A stretch of DNA of 64,000 nucleotides from Myxococcales bacterium. Its GTDB lineage: Bacteria; Myxococcota; Polyangia; Nannocystales; Nannocystaceae. Location of the stretch: the NCBI GenBank assembly GCA_016793465.1, contig JAEUJW010000075.1, positions 413,169 through 477,168 on the forward strand, written 5' to 3'. The notes below the pieces were generated by a model, which was given only the letters and a program-made list of their open reading frames with translations, was not told the DNA's origin and searched no databases. Made by a program: the position numbers and the translations under genes. Positions 25,693 to 33,991 of the stretch are shown here, piece by piece; position 1 is the stretch's first letter; every line of letters begins with the position of its first letter.

Positions 25693-28149
25693 ATGGGCAA
25701 GCCCGACGCCATCCCCGTCGACGCCACGGCCGTGCGTCCGGCGTCGTTCGCCGAGACCGCCGAGGTCGCCGCGACCCGCTCGTCGAGCGCCGCCCTCGCG
25801 GCCACCGGGGTCGCCGCCCGCGACCCCGCGCTCGAGGAGACCGCCGAGGCGTTCGCCAGGCCGCCGGCGACCGCCCCCTCGCTCGCCGAGACCGTCGCCC
25901 CGACCCGCGCGTCGGGCCTGCACCTCGACGCCACCCAGGACTCGCTGCGCCCCGGCTCGTTCGCCGACCCCGACGGCCCGACCGCCCACGACGGCCCCGC
26001 GCTCGAGTCGATCATCTTCGCCGCGCCCGGTGAGCCCGGCCGCATCGACCGCTTCGCCGTGCTGCGCCGCCTCGGCGCCGGCGGCATGGGCGTGGTCTAC
26101 GCCGCCTACGACGAGCAGCTCGACCGCAAGCTCGCCATCAAGGTGCTGCGCCCCGAGCAGGTCGCCGGCACCCACGGCCGCGCCCGCATGCTGCGCGAGG
26201 CCCAGGCGATGGCCCAGCTGTCGCACCCCAACGTCGTGCAGATCTACGAGGTCGGCGAGTTCGCCGGGCAGATCTTCATCGCCATGGAGTTCGTCAGGGG
26301 CCGCAGCCTGAAGGACTGGCTCGGCGAGCCCCACCCGCTCGACGAGATCCTCGAGGTGTTCGTGCAGGCCGGCCACGGCCTCGCCGCCGCCCACCGCCAG
26401 GGCCTGGTCCACCGCGACTTCAAGCCCGAGAACGTGCTCCTCGGCGAGGACCACCACGCCCGCGTCCTCGACTTCGGCCTCGCCCGCAGCGACAGGCACG
26501 GCCCGCTCCCCGGGCCCGACGACGACTCCGCCATCCAGCGCATCGGCCACCGCGCCAGCGTGCTGTCCGCCGACCTCACCGTCGACGGCATGCTCGTCGG
26601 CACCCCCGCGTTCATGTCGCCCGAGCAGTTCAAGAACGAGCCGGTCGACTGGCGCTCGGACCAGTTCAGCTTCTGCGTCGCCCTCTACGGCGCCGCCTAC
26701 GGCCAGCCCCCGTTCGCCGGCAACAACCTGGTCTCGCTGCAGATGTCGGTGTGCTCCGGCGCCCTGCGCCCGCCGCCGCCCGACTCGAAGGCCCCGCCGT
26801 GGCTGTTCGAGGCGCTGAGGCTCGGCCTCGCCGTCGACCCGGCCGCGCGCCACCCGTCGATGGACACGCTGCTGGCCGCCCTCACGCCCGAGCGCGCGCC
26901 CGCGAGGCGCTGGCTGTGGCCGGTCGTCACCCTCGCGGCCACCAGCCTCGCCGTGCTCCTGACGATCTTCATCCTCGACCCCGGCGACCCCACCGAGGCC
27001 GAGCTCCAGACCATCGCCCGCCACACCCGCGAGGGCCGCGACGCCGCGCTCGCCATGCACTGGGTCTACCCGCCGCCCGACGACCTCAGCAACACCGCCT
27101 ACAACCGCGTGGTCCTGCTCGACGCGATCGACGGACCCGCCGCCGAGCAGGCCGACGACGCCGCCGAGGCGCTGCGCCGCGAGTGCGCCGGCACGCTGAT
27201 CGCCCTCGGCGATCGCCACTGGGACGACCCCGACACCCGCCCGTTCGCCCGCGACTACTACGCGCAGGCGCTGCTGTTCTCGCCGCTCGACCCGCAGGCC
27301 AGCGCGCGCGCCGGCGTCACCGTCGGCCAGCTCGCCGACCTCGGCGAGCGCGCGTCGTCCGGCGAGTTCTACGCCCACGAGATCTTCGCCGCCGAGCCGC
27401 TGCGCATCCTCGCCGAGCCCGACCAGGCCCGCGCCCGCGAGCGCGCCCTCGCCTTCGCCAGCGGCCCCGAGCACGGCACCGCGCTCGCCGGCCTGCACTT
27501 CGACGCCATCCTGCGCAAGGCCGGCCTCGCCCCCGAGCCCGCGCCGGTCGAGCCCGCGACGCCGCCCGCCACCCTGCTCACCGAGCGCCCCGAGCTGCCC
27601 GCGCCGGCGATCGCACCGGACCCGCCGGCGCCGCAGCCCACCATGCCGGCCGCGCCGCAGCCGCCGCCCAGGGTCCGACCGCCGCGCGCCGACGGCCCGC
27701 CGGTCACGCCGACCCCGCCGGTCACGCCGACCCCGCCGGTCGCCCAGCCCGACGCGCCCGAGCCGACCCCCGCCGATCGCGAGGCCGACCGCGCGACCTC
27801 GCAGCAGCTCGCCGAGGAGGGCAACGCCGCGTTCAAGGCCGGCGACTCCGACCGGGCCGAGAAGCTCTACAAGCAGGCGCTCAACCTCTGGCAGGAGAAC
27901 ACCGCGGCGCTGATGGGCCTCAGCGACGTGGCCTTCGACGACGGCCGCTACGCCGCCGCGATCTCCTACGCCGAGAAGGCGGTGCGCCTGGCCCCGAAGA
28001 ACGCCGACTACCAGATCCGCCTCGGCGACGCCCACTTCAAGGCCTTCCACTACGACGACGCCCGCGTGCGCTACGAGAAGGCCCAGCAGCTCGGCCACCC
28101 CAAGGCCAAGGAGCGCCTCGCCCGCGTGGAGGCGGAGCTCGGCAAATGA
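25693..28149 (+). CDS. Hanks-type Ser/Thr kinase with membrane helix and TPR tail
   Basis: Predicted 818 residues. A low-complexity N-terminus of Ala/Glu/Thr repeats (FAETAE-like) leads to the kinase domain at about 118-395: GAGGMGVVY (ATP loop, near 127), AIKVL (catalytic Lys near 152), HRDFKPENV near 240, DFGLAR, and GTPAFMSPEQF in the activation segment. One transmembrane helix lies at about 407-428 (WPVVTLAATSLAVLLTIFIL). The extracytoplasmic part has a helical region, a Pro-rich linker with VTPTPP repeats and two to three TPR-like units at about 700-815 (NAAFKAGDSDRAEKLYKQAL). It overlaps the PEGA gene (ATGA), so the two probably act together. ATG 25693 is preferred over TTG 25648. Confidence 0.88.
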   Translation: MGKPDAIPVDATAVRPASFAETAEVAATRSSSAALAATGVAARDPALEETAEAFARPPATAPSLAETVAPTRASGLHLDATQDSLRPGSFADPDGPTAHDGPALESIIFAAPGEPGRIDRFAVLRRLGAGGMGVVYAAYDEQLDRKLAIKVLRPEQVAGTHGRARMLREAQAMAQLSHPNVVQIYEVGEFAGQIFIAMEFVRGRSLKDWLGEPHPLDEILEVFVQAGHGLAAAHRQGLVHRDFKPENVLLGEDHHARVLDFGLARSDRHGPLPGPDDDSAIQRIGHRASVLSADLTVDGMLVGTPAFMSPEQFKNEPVDWRSDQFSFCVALYGAAYGQPPFAGNNLVSLQMSVCSGALRPPPPDSKAPPWLFEALRLGLAVDPAARHPSMDTLLAALTPERAPARRWLWPVVTLAATSLAVLLTIFILDPGDPTEAELQTIARHTREGRDAALAMHWVYPPPDDLSNTAYNRVVLLDAIDGPAAEQADDAAEALRRECAGTLIALGDRHWDDPDTRPFARDYYAQALLFSPLDPQASARAGVTVGQLADLGERASSGEFYAHEIFAAEPLRILAEPDQARARERALAFASGPEHGTALAGLHFDAILRKAGLAPEPAPVEPATPPATLLTERPELPAPAIAPDPPAPQPTMPAAPQPPPRVRPPRADGPPVTPTPPVTPTPPVAQPDAPEPTPADREADRATSQQLAEEGNAAFKAGDSDRAEKLYKQALNLWQENTAALMGLSDVAFDDGRYAAAISYAEKAVRLAPKNADYQIRLGDAHFKAFHYDDARVRYEKAQQLGHPKAKERLARVEAELGK

Positions 28150-29288
28150 TCCCCCGCGCCCGCATCCTCGCCGCCCCGCTCGCGCTGAGCCTCGCGCTCC
28201 CGCCGGGCTCGTCGCGCGCGCAACAACCCGACGCCCCGCTGGCGGCGCCCTCGCCCGAGCCCGAACCCGCCGAGGCGACCCCGCCCGCGCCCGAGCCCGC
28301 GCCCGCCGCACCGCCGCCCGTGGTCCCCGCGCCGAGCAGGCCCGCCGGCGGCCCGCGCACGCCGCTCGTGCTGCTGCCCGTCGCGCTCGACGGCGCCGAC
28401 AACCCCACGCTCACCCAGCGCATCCGCGGCCACCTCGAGACCGGCCTGCTGCGCGGCGACTTCGCCATCGTCGACGCCGCCACCGTCGAGCGCCTGGCCC
28501 CCGGCGGCTGCGACACCCCGGCCTGCCTGTCGGCCCTGCAGGGCGAGACCCGCGCCGACTTCGCCCTGCGCACCCGCGTCACCGTCAACGACCGCGACTA
28601 CCAGGTCCGCCTCGAGCTGCTGCGCACGCGCGACGCATCGGTCGTCGCCTCGAGCGACGAGAGCTGCGGCCTGTGCGGCCGCGAGGAGCTCGGCAAGCTC
28701 GTCGAGGCCCAGGCCGCCGTGCTGCGCCGCGCCCTCGAGGACCTGGTCCAGGGCCCGCCGCGCCTGACGATCACCAGCCAGCCGCCCGGCGCGCTGGTGT
28801 TCATCGACGGCGAGGTCGTCGGCCAGACGCCGATCGAGCGCACGCTCGTCGAGGGCAAGCACGTGGTGCGCGTCACCCTCGAGAACTACGTGTCGGAGGA
28901 GCGCCCGCTCGAGCTGTCGCGCGGGGTCCGCAAGTCGCTCGACCTCCAGCTCACGCGCGAGCCGCGGGCCGCCCGCCTGCGCGCCGTCGGCTGGGCCGGC
29001 GTCGGCCTCGGCGTCCCGGCGCTCGCCGGCGGCGTCACCCTGCTCGCCTTCAACGGCAAGCCCGTGACCTCGGACTGCGAGGTCGCCGACCGCAACCAGG
29101 ACGTCGACGGCGACTGCCGCTACCTCCACGACACCGACTGGAGCGGCGCCGCCGTGCTGGCCGCCGGCGCGGCGCTCGTCGGCGTCGGCCTGACCCTGCT
29201 GCTCGTGCACCGCACGCCCGCCCGCACCCGCACCCGCGCCCGCGCGACCCTCCGCCCCGCCGGCCTCGGCGTCGCCGGCCGCTTCTGA
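28146..29288 (+). CDS. PEGA-domain membrane protein paired with the kinase
   Basis: Predicted 380 residues. A signal peptide is followed by a Pro/Ala/Glu linker (about 28-75), then a domain resembling the GNA1162/TolB-like helix-strand module (LLPVALDGADNPTLTQRIRG, ADFALRTRVTVNDRDYQVRLEL). A PEGA domain follows at about 210-265: QPPGALVFIDGEVVGQTP and GKHVVRVTLENYVSEE. Two hydrophobic segments near the C-terminus flank a Cys/Asp loop. PEGA domains usually bind cell-wall or surface ligands. The ATG overlaps the kinase stop, so the pair probably forms a sensor and kinase unit. The tail ends in repeated Arg-Thr. Confidence 0.8.
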   Translation: MIPRARILAAPLALSLALPPGSSRAQQPDAPLAAPSPEPEPAEATPPAPEPAPAAPPPVVPAPSRPAGGPRTPLVLLPVALDGADNPTLTQRIRGHLETGLLRGDFAIVDAATVERLAPGGCDTPACLSALQGETRADFALRTRVTVNDRDYQVRLELLRTRDASVVASSDESCGLCGREELGKLVEAQAAVLRRALEDLVQGPPRLTITSQPPGALVFIDGEVVGQTPIERTLVEGKHVVRVTLENYVSEERPLELSRGVRKSLDLQLTREPRAARLRAVGWAGVGLGVPALAGGVTLLAFNGKPVTSDCEVADRNQDVDGDCRYLHDTDWSGAAVLAAGAALVGVGLTLLLVHRTPARTRTRARATLRPAGLGVAGRF

Positions 29289-29338
29289 GCTCAGGCCGCC
29301 GCGAGCTCCGGCCGCCCCACCGCGCGGCGCCCTCCGGG

Positions 29339-29344
29339 TATACT
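29339..29344 (+). promoter_or_regulatory. TATACT -10-like box 8 nt before the MNIO gene
   Basis: GGGTATACT precedes the ATG at 29353 with only 8 nt between, suggesting a leaderless transcript. No -35 resembling TTGACA is present at 16-18 bp. Position and consensus match several other genes in this window. Confidence 0.45.
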
Positions 29345-29352
29345 GCCGCGCC

Positions 29353-30762
29353 ATGACGGTCCCCGCGGCGCGGCATGTCGGCATCGGCTGGCGCCCCGAG
29401 CTCGCCGCCGACCTGCTGCGTCGCCCGCCCGCCGGCCCCGAGTTCATCGAGGTCGTCGCCGAGAACTGCTTCGTCTCCCCGGCCGCCTGGCGCGAGGCCG
29501 CGGCCCTGCGCGCGCTGTGGCCGGTCGTCCCGCACGGCGTCAAGCTCTCGCTCGGCAGCGCCGAGGGCATCGACCGCGCGCACGCCAGCCGCCTCGGCCG
29601 CCTCGCGCGCGAGCTGCGGGCCCCGCTGATCAGCGAGCACGTCGCCTACGTGCGCAGCGGCGGCGTCGAGGTCGGCCACCTCACCCCCGTGCCGCGCTCG
29701 CGCGAGGCGGTGCGGGTGATCGCCCGCAACGTCGCCCGCGCCCGCCGCGAGCTGCCCGACGTCCCGCTGCTGCTCGAGAACATCGCCTGCACCCTGCAGT
29801 GGCCCGCCCGCCCCGGCGACCTCGCCGACGAGGGCCTGTTTCACCACGACGTCGCCCGCGCGACCGGCTGCGGCCTCCTGCTCGACCTCGGCAACCTCCT
29901 CGCCAACGCCCGCAACGCCGGCGTCGATCCGCTGGCCGCCCTCGACGCGTTCCCCCTGGGCGACGTGGCGATGATCCACGTCGCCGGCGGCCGCGACATC
30001 GACGGCTACTGGTTCGACACCCACGCCGACCCGCTCGGCGAGCCGATCTACCGCATGCTCGCCGCCGTGTTCACCCGCGTCGGCCCCCGCCCCACCCTGC
30101 TCGAGCGCGACGCCGAGTTCCCGCCGATCGCCGCGCTGCTCGCCGAGCTCGACCGCTGCCGCCAGGTCGCCCGCGCCGCCGAGGCCCGCGAGGCCCCCGC
30201 CCCGTCGCCCACCGACATCACGCCCGTCGACGCCGACGAGCTCGCCGCCCGGACCCGCCTCGCCGGGCCGCGCACCGACGAGTTCGCCGCCCTCGCCTCC
30301 GCCCAGACCCGCCTCGCCGCGCTGCTCACCGACCACGGCCCCGCCCCCGCGGCCGGCATCACCGCCGCCGACCTCACGCGCACGCGCGCCGTCCTCCAGC
30401 GCAAGCGCGTCGACGAGGCCCTCCCGCTGCTGCCCCGCACCGCCCGCCACGGCTCCGCCGCCGCCCTCGCCGAGCGCGCCCTCGCCGGCCGCCCGCGCGC
30501 CGCCAGCCTGCCCGGCATCGCCGACGCCTGGACGATCGCCGCCGCCGCCCGCGACGAGCCCGCCCTCGCCGACGGCGCCAGCGTCGACCACCTCGTGCTG
30601 CGCGCCCGGTTCGTCGGCCCCGACGCGGCCGGCGGCTTTCACCCGCGCAGCGCCCCGTACGTCGGCCACACCACGCTGTCTCGCGGCGGCACGGTGTGGA
30701 TCTTCAAGGGCCCCGGCGCCGGCGCCGGCGTCCACCTCCGCGAACCTCGAGGCCACCGATGA
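29353..30762 (+). CDS. DUF692-family MNIO (multinuclear non-heme iron oxidative enzyme) with C-terminal extension
   Basis: Predicted 469 residues. Residues 1-275 form the TIM-barrel MNIO domain with all expected metal-ligand motifs: PHGVKLSLG (H61), LISEHVAYV (E95, H96), GHLTPVPR (H109), LLLENIAC (E142, N143), GLLLDLGNLLANARN (D178, N181), MIHVAGG (H209), FDTHADPLG (D222, H224) and LLERDAEFPP (E251, D253). Characterised MNIOs (MbnB, TglH, ChrH, bufferin enzymes) modify Cys or other residues of ribosomal peptides. Residues about 290-469 are an extra Ala/Arg-rich domain without a recognised match; it may replace the separate partner protein that usually presents the substrate. The stop overlaps the nucleotidyltransferase start (ATGA). 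A Cys-rich membrane protein two genes on is the obvious candidate substrate. Confidence 0.88.
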   Translation: MTVPAARHVGIGWRPELAADLLRRPPAGPEFIEVVAENCFVSPAAWREAAALRALWPVVPHGVKLSLGSAEGIDRAHASRLGRLARELRAPLISEHVAYVRSGGVEVGHLTPVPRSREAVRVIARNVARARRELPDVPLLLENIACTLQWPARPGDLADEGLFHHDVARATGCGLLLDLGNLLANARNAGVDPLAALDAFPLGDVAMIHVAGGRDIDGYWFDTHADPLGEPIYRMLAAVFTRVGPRPTLLERDAEFPPIAALLAELDRCRQVARAAEAREAPAPSPTDITPVDADELAARTRLAGPRTDEFAALASAQTRLAALLTDHGPAPAAGITAADLTRTRAVLQRKRVDEALPLLPRTARHGSAAALAERALAGRPRAASLPGIADAWTIAAAARDEPALADGASVDHLVLRARFVGPDAAGGFHPRSAPYVGHTTLSRGGTVWIFKGPGAGAGVHLREPRGHR

Positions 30763-31466
30763 CGCACGACCTGTCCGCCCTGCCCGCCACCGTCCGCACC
30801 CGCCTCGACGACCTGCGCGTCGTCCTGCGCGCCACCCTCGGCGAGTCGCTGACCGCGCTGCTGGTGTACGGCTCGCTGCCCCGCGGCGAGTACAGGCCCG
30901 ACTACAGCGACGTCGACGTCCTGCTGGTGCTGGCCGCCCCGACCCGCGCGAGCCTCGAGTCGATCGCCGGCCCGCTGCAGCTGGCCCGCAACGCCGCGCG
31001 GATCGAGTGCATGATCCTCGACGCCGCGGAGATCCCCCACGCCGCCGACGTCTTCCCGCTGCTCTACGACGACATCCGCCGCTGTCACATCCTCCTCCAC
31101 GGCGTCGACCCGTTCGCCGACCTGCGCATCGACCCCGCCCACATCCGCCTGCGCATCGAGCAGGAGCTGCGCGAGGCCAGGATCCGCCTGCGCCGCATGG
31201 TCGCCGACGGCGGCGGGCGCCGGGCCGCGCTGCGCGGCGCCGTCGAGCGCAAGCTGAAGCAGATCCGCGAGCCCCTGGCCGCCCTGCTGCGCCTGCGCGG
31301 CGAGCCCGACGTGCCCGAGGCCCTCGCCGACGTGCTCACCCGCGCCGCCGCCGTCTACGGCCTCGACCCCGCGCCCCTGCTCGACCCCGCCGCCGACCCC
31401 GCCGCCGCCCACGACCGCCTCGCCGCCCTCTTCACCGCCGCCATCGACGACGTCAACGCCCGGTAG
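30759..31466 (+). CDS. Minimal nucleotidyltransferase-fold protein
   Basis: Predicted 235 residues. The NTase signature is clear: LLVYGSLPRGEYRPDYSDVDVL, with GS at 38-39 and the metal-binding Asp pair at 51 and 53 (GSxxRG...SDxD). A helical C-terminal half follows (about 120-235), with Arg/Glu-rich amphipathic helices (IRLRIEQELREARIRLRR) like HEPN/KNTase C-terminal helices. Family members transfer nucleotides to proteins, RNA or small molecules. The start overlaps the MNIO stop and the next gene starts 6 bp after its stop, so it is an integral part of the MNIO unit. It is not a usual partner of characterised MNIO enzymes. Confidence 0.82.
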   Translation: MTHDLSALPATVRTRLDDLRVVLRATLGESLTALLVYGSLPRGEYRPDYSDVDVLLVLAAPTRASLESIAGPLQLARNAARIECMILDAAEIPHAADVFPLLYDDIRRCHILLHGVDPFADLRIDPAHIRLRIEQELREARIRLRRMVADGGGRRAALRGAVERKLKQIREPLAALLRLRGEPDVPEALADVLTRAAAVYGLDPAPLLDPAADPAAAHDRLAALFTAAIDDVNAR

Positions 31467-31472
31467 GTCGCC

Positions 31473-32438
31473 ATGCTCCACCCGCTCGACTTCTATCCGC
31501 TCAACGTCCCCGCCGGCACCGAGTTCCTCGGCATCTACGCGGTCGTCTCGCTCGCCGTGCTGGTCGCCACCTACTACGCGCGCGAGGCCGTCGGCCGGCG
31601 CCTCGACGAGGCCCAGCGCGTCCCCTCGTCCCCCGGCGGCAGCTACCGCGGCACCTCCGGCGACGAGCTCACCCTCGGCGAGATCCCCCGCCCCGAGCAC
31701 GCGCTCGCCCTCGCCTACCTCTACGGCGGCGTGCAACGCGTCAACGACGTCCTCCTCACCGCCGCCGTCGCCGACGGCTGGCTGGCCCGCGACTTCACCG
31801 TCGTCCGCGCCCCCCGCGAGCCCGGCCCCCAGCAGGCGCTCCACGCCGCCATCGTCGCCCTCGGCGAACAGCCGTCCTACGCCAGGGTCCGCGTCGCCGC
31901 CGCCTCGGTCGTCGCCGGCCTCGTCCCCGCCCTCTGCTCCACCCTCGAGCGCAGCGGCCTCATGCGCACCTCCGAGACCCGCCGCACCCTCCGCAACGTC
32001 GCCCTGCTCGGCGGCCTCCCGCTGCTCGCGTTCGCCGCCCTCCGCATCTACGTGCGCGCCAGCATGCCCGGCGACGCCCCGTTCCCCGCCTACCTGCTGG
32101 TCGCCATGATCGTCGTCGGCGTCGCCACCGCCACCCTCGCCAGCGTCGACACCACCGCGAGCACCGCCGCCGCCTACAAGTCCTGGCTCACCGACGCCAC
32201 CCACTCGCTGCGCGGCGACATCGGCACCCGCCGCCGCGACGCCGACGACATCTCGCTCGCCGTCGCCGTCGGCGGCACCGTCGTGCTCATGTCGCACCCC
32301 GAGATGGCCCTCTTCGCCAGCCAGGCCCAGGCCTACCAGGCCACCGCCGCCACGACCTCGTGCTCGACGTCGTCGTGCGGCGGCGGCGGCGGCTGCGGCG
32401 GCGGCGGCGGCTGCGGCGGCGGCGGCGGCTGCAGCTGA
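31473..32438 (+). CDS. TIGR04222-like membrane protein with C-terminal Cys-Gly5 repeat
   Basis: Predicted 321 residues. The start MLHPLDFYPLNVPAGTEFLG is followed by a helix at about 18-36 (IYAVVSLAVLVATYYA), the opening of the TIGR04222 (near-uncomplex) family. A central domain (about 60-160) and two more helices, near 175-192 and 208-228, follow. The tail holds Cys at 297, 302, 308, 314 and 320, the last four separated by exactly five Gly, then Ser and the stop. The DNA has three perfect TGC(GGC)5 units (32376-32429). Such regular Cys spacing looks like a target for modification, and the MNIO enzyme encoded two genes upstream acts on Cys in its known relatives. A TAGGT ribosome-binding site precedes the ATG. 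The family match is from memory of its features. Confidence 0.75.
   Translation: MLHPLDFYPLNVPAGTEFLGIYAVVSLAVLVATYYAREAVGRRLDEAQRVPSSPGGSYRGTSGDELTLGEIPRPEHALALAYLYGGVQRVNDVLLTAAVADGWLARDFTVVRAPREPGPQQALHAAIVALGEQPSYARVRVAAASVVAGLVPALCSTLERSGLMRTSETRRTLRNVALLGGLPLLAFAALRIYVRASMPGDAPFPAYLLVAMIVVGVATATLASVDTTASTAAAYKSWLTDATHSLRGDIGTRRRDADDISLAVAVGGTVVLMSHPEMALFASQAQAYQATAATTSCSTSSCGGGGGCGGGGGCGGGGGCS
32376..32429 (+). repeat. Three 18-bp TGC(GGC)5 repeats encoding CGGGGG
   Basis: Perfect triplicate at 32376, 32394 and 32412, encoding the Cys-Gly5 tail of the TIGR04222-like protein. Copy number could vary by slippage, which would change the number of Cys. Confidence 0.9.
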
Positions 32439-32480
32439 TCGCCCCCCGACGATCGAACACCCTCACCCCACGCGACCCGA

Positions 32481-32592
32481 CCCCTCCGCTCCCACGCGAC
32501 CTCCTCGCTACATCCCTCCGCTCCCACGCGACCCTCGCGACCCCCCCGCCCCTCGACCCCTCCGCTTCCACGCGACCTCCTCGCTACATCCC
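32481..32592. repeat. Pyrimidine-rich 36-bp direct repeats downstream of the MNIO unit
   Basis: A 36-bp unit containing CTCCGCTCCCACGCGACCTC then CTCGCTACATCCC occurs at 32481-32516 and at 32557-32592 with one mismatch. A partial third copy (CTCCGCTCCCACGCGACC) lies at 32516-32533. The 209-bp interval is almost all C/T on the plus strand and has no gene. It separates the MNIO unit from the next pair. Confidence 0.8.
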
Positions 32593-32647
32593 ACGCGACC
32601 CCTCGCGCAATCCCCACCCGCCTCCGCCGCCCTCCTCACGTCCCCGC

Positions 32648-33985
32648 GTGACCGCCGTCGACACCACCGATCACGAGCCCGCCCCGATCGCCGAGGTGAT
32701 CGACCTGCTCGACGGCGCCGCCGCCCTCGTGCGCCGCTCGCCGACCCTCGACGGCTCCGTCCCGCTGCGAGCCGCCCGCGCCTGCACCCCGCTGCTCGCC
32801 GGCAACGCCCTCGGCTGGCAGGTCGCGCTCCGCGACGGCGTGCACGCCCGCCGCCGCCTCGGCCGCTGGCAGCTCGACCCGCGCGGCGACCCCGAGCCCG
32901 TGCGCCGCCGCCTCGCCGCCGCGCTCCCGGTGGCAGTGCGCCGCGGCCTGCTGCGCGAGGGCTCCGCCTGGCACCGCCGCCTCGCCGCCGGCCCGTGGTG
33001 GGTCGAGTCCGGCGCCCTGCACTGCTGGACCGGCCTGCTCGTGCGCGCCACCGCCGACGCCTGGCTGCGCGTCGCCCCGCCGGCCAACCGCCGCGCCCTC
33101 GACCACGTGTGCGCGACCACCTGGATCCCTCCGTCCGCCGACCCGGTCCCGCTGGTCCTGCGCCTGACCCCGAGCCACCACCGCGACCTCGAGCTCCACG
33201 GCGAGCTCGCCACCCTCGCCGCCTTCTCTCCCCGTCACAGCATCGACGAGCGCCCGCTCGCCGCCGTGCCCGAGCTCGCCCACGCCCACCTCGAGTTCTT
33301 CGACGCCGCCTACTTCGACCGCAAACGCGACAAGAGCACCTTCAAGTACCGCAACCACACCCGCCACAAACCCCCGCCCGCCGCCGACCTCGCCCCCTGC
33401 ACCCTCGCCGCCGCCGGCCCGTCTTCATGGTCGATCGTCGCGCTCGGCGACCGCGTCGACACCCCCGACGGCCCCGACCTCCCGGCCCCCACGACCGCCC
33501 GCGTCGCCGCCCTCGAGGTCCGCAACGCCCTCGACCTCGCGGTCCACCACGACGGCCTGCATGTCACCGCGAAATTTTTGAACGACGACGAGCTGGCCGC
33601 CCGCGCCCGCGCGATCGAGGCCGCCTTCGAGTCCCTCGGCCCCGCCGTGCGCGCGCGCCTGGCCGCCCACCGCGGCGCCCTGTGGTACTTCACCAAGTAC
33701 TTCACCCCCCACGTCGCCGGCGAGCCCAACTTCTTCGTCAAACCCAGCGCACTATTAACAACGCCGCACGGCGTCGCCACCGTGCTGGAGGGCGCCTGCA
33801 ACCCGACCTGGGACGTGCTCCGCGGCGTCGTCGCCACCGACCTCCTCCACGTCATGCCCGCCGTGTTCCGCATCCACGCCCCCGGCGACTTCGAGGTCCC
33901 GCGCGGCGCCCCGCTGCTGCACGCGATCCCCACGCCCGCCGCCCTCCTCGAGTGCCCGCTCGTCCGGCGCGCCCTGACCTGGTGA
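32648..33985 (+). CDS. Unrecognised 445-residue protein, faintly DUF6065-like, paired with a dioxygenase
   Basis: Starts at GTG 32648 (VTAVDTTDHEP). It has no signal peptide or membrane helix. Features visible: LRAARACTPLLAGNALGWQV near the start; WTGLLVRATADAWLRVAPP; a basic, aromatic patch (FFDAAYFDRKRDKSTFKYRNHTRHK, about 218-242); then FFVKPSALLTTPHG, LEGACNPTWDVLRGVVATDL and PRGAPLLHAIPTP. The last three recall the C-terminal order of DUF6065 proteins, but this is a weak resemblance from memory. It lies 6 bp before a TauD-family gene, so the two are co-transcribed; it may supply or bind the substrate. Codons KFLN at 33571 and LLT at 33751 include A/T islands. Confidence 0.5.
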   Translation: MTAVDTTDHEPAPIAEVIDLLDGAAALVRRSPTLDGSVPLRAARACTPLLAGNALGWQVALRDGVHARRRLGRWQLDPRGDPEPVRRRLAAALPVAVRRGLLREGSAWHRRLAAGPWWVESGALHCWTGLLVRATADAWLRVAPPANRRALDHVCATTWIPPSADPVPLVLRLTPSHHRDLELHGELATLAAFSPRHSIDERPLAAVPELAHAHLEFFDAAYFDRKRDKSTFKYRNHTRHKPPPAADLAPCTLAAAGPSSWSIVALGDRVDTPDGPDLPAPTTARVAALEVRNALDLAVHHDGLHVTAKFLNDDELAARARAIEAAFESLGPAVRARLAAHRGALWYFTKYFTPHVAGEPNFFVKPSALLTTPHGVATVLEGACNPTWDVLRGVVATDLLHVMPAVFRIHAPGDFEVPRGAPLLHAIPTPAALLECPLVRRALTW

Positions 33986-33991
33986 TCGCAG

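Noticed and set aside
23257..28311. Very long minus-strand open frame (1684 codons) antisense to the lipoprotein and kinase genes
   Set aside because: Low-complexity Val/Gly/Ala/Arg/Glu translation typical of the antisense of GC-rich genes; no motif, and the plus-strand genes are clear.
32376..32429. Regular repeats resembling a mini CRISPR array
   Set aside because: No spacers; it is a coding Cys-Gly5 repeat in frame.
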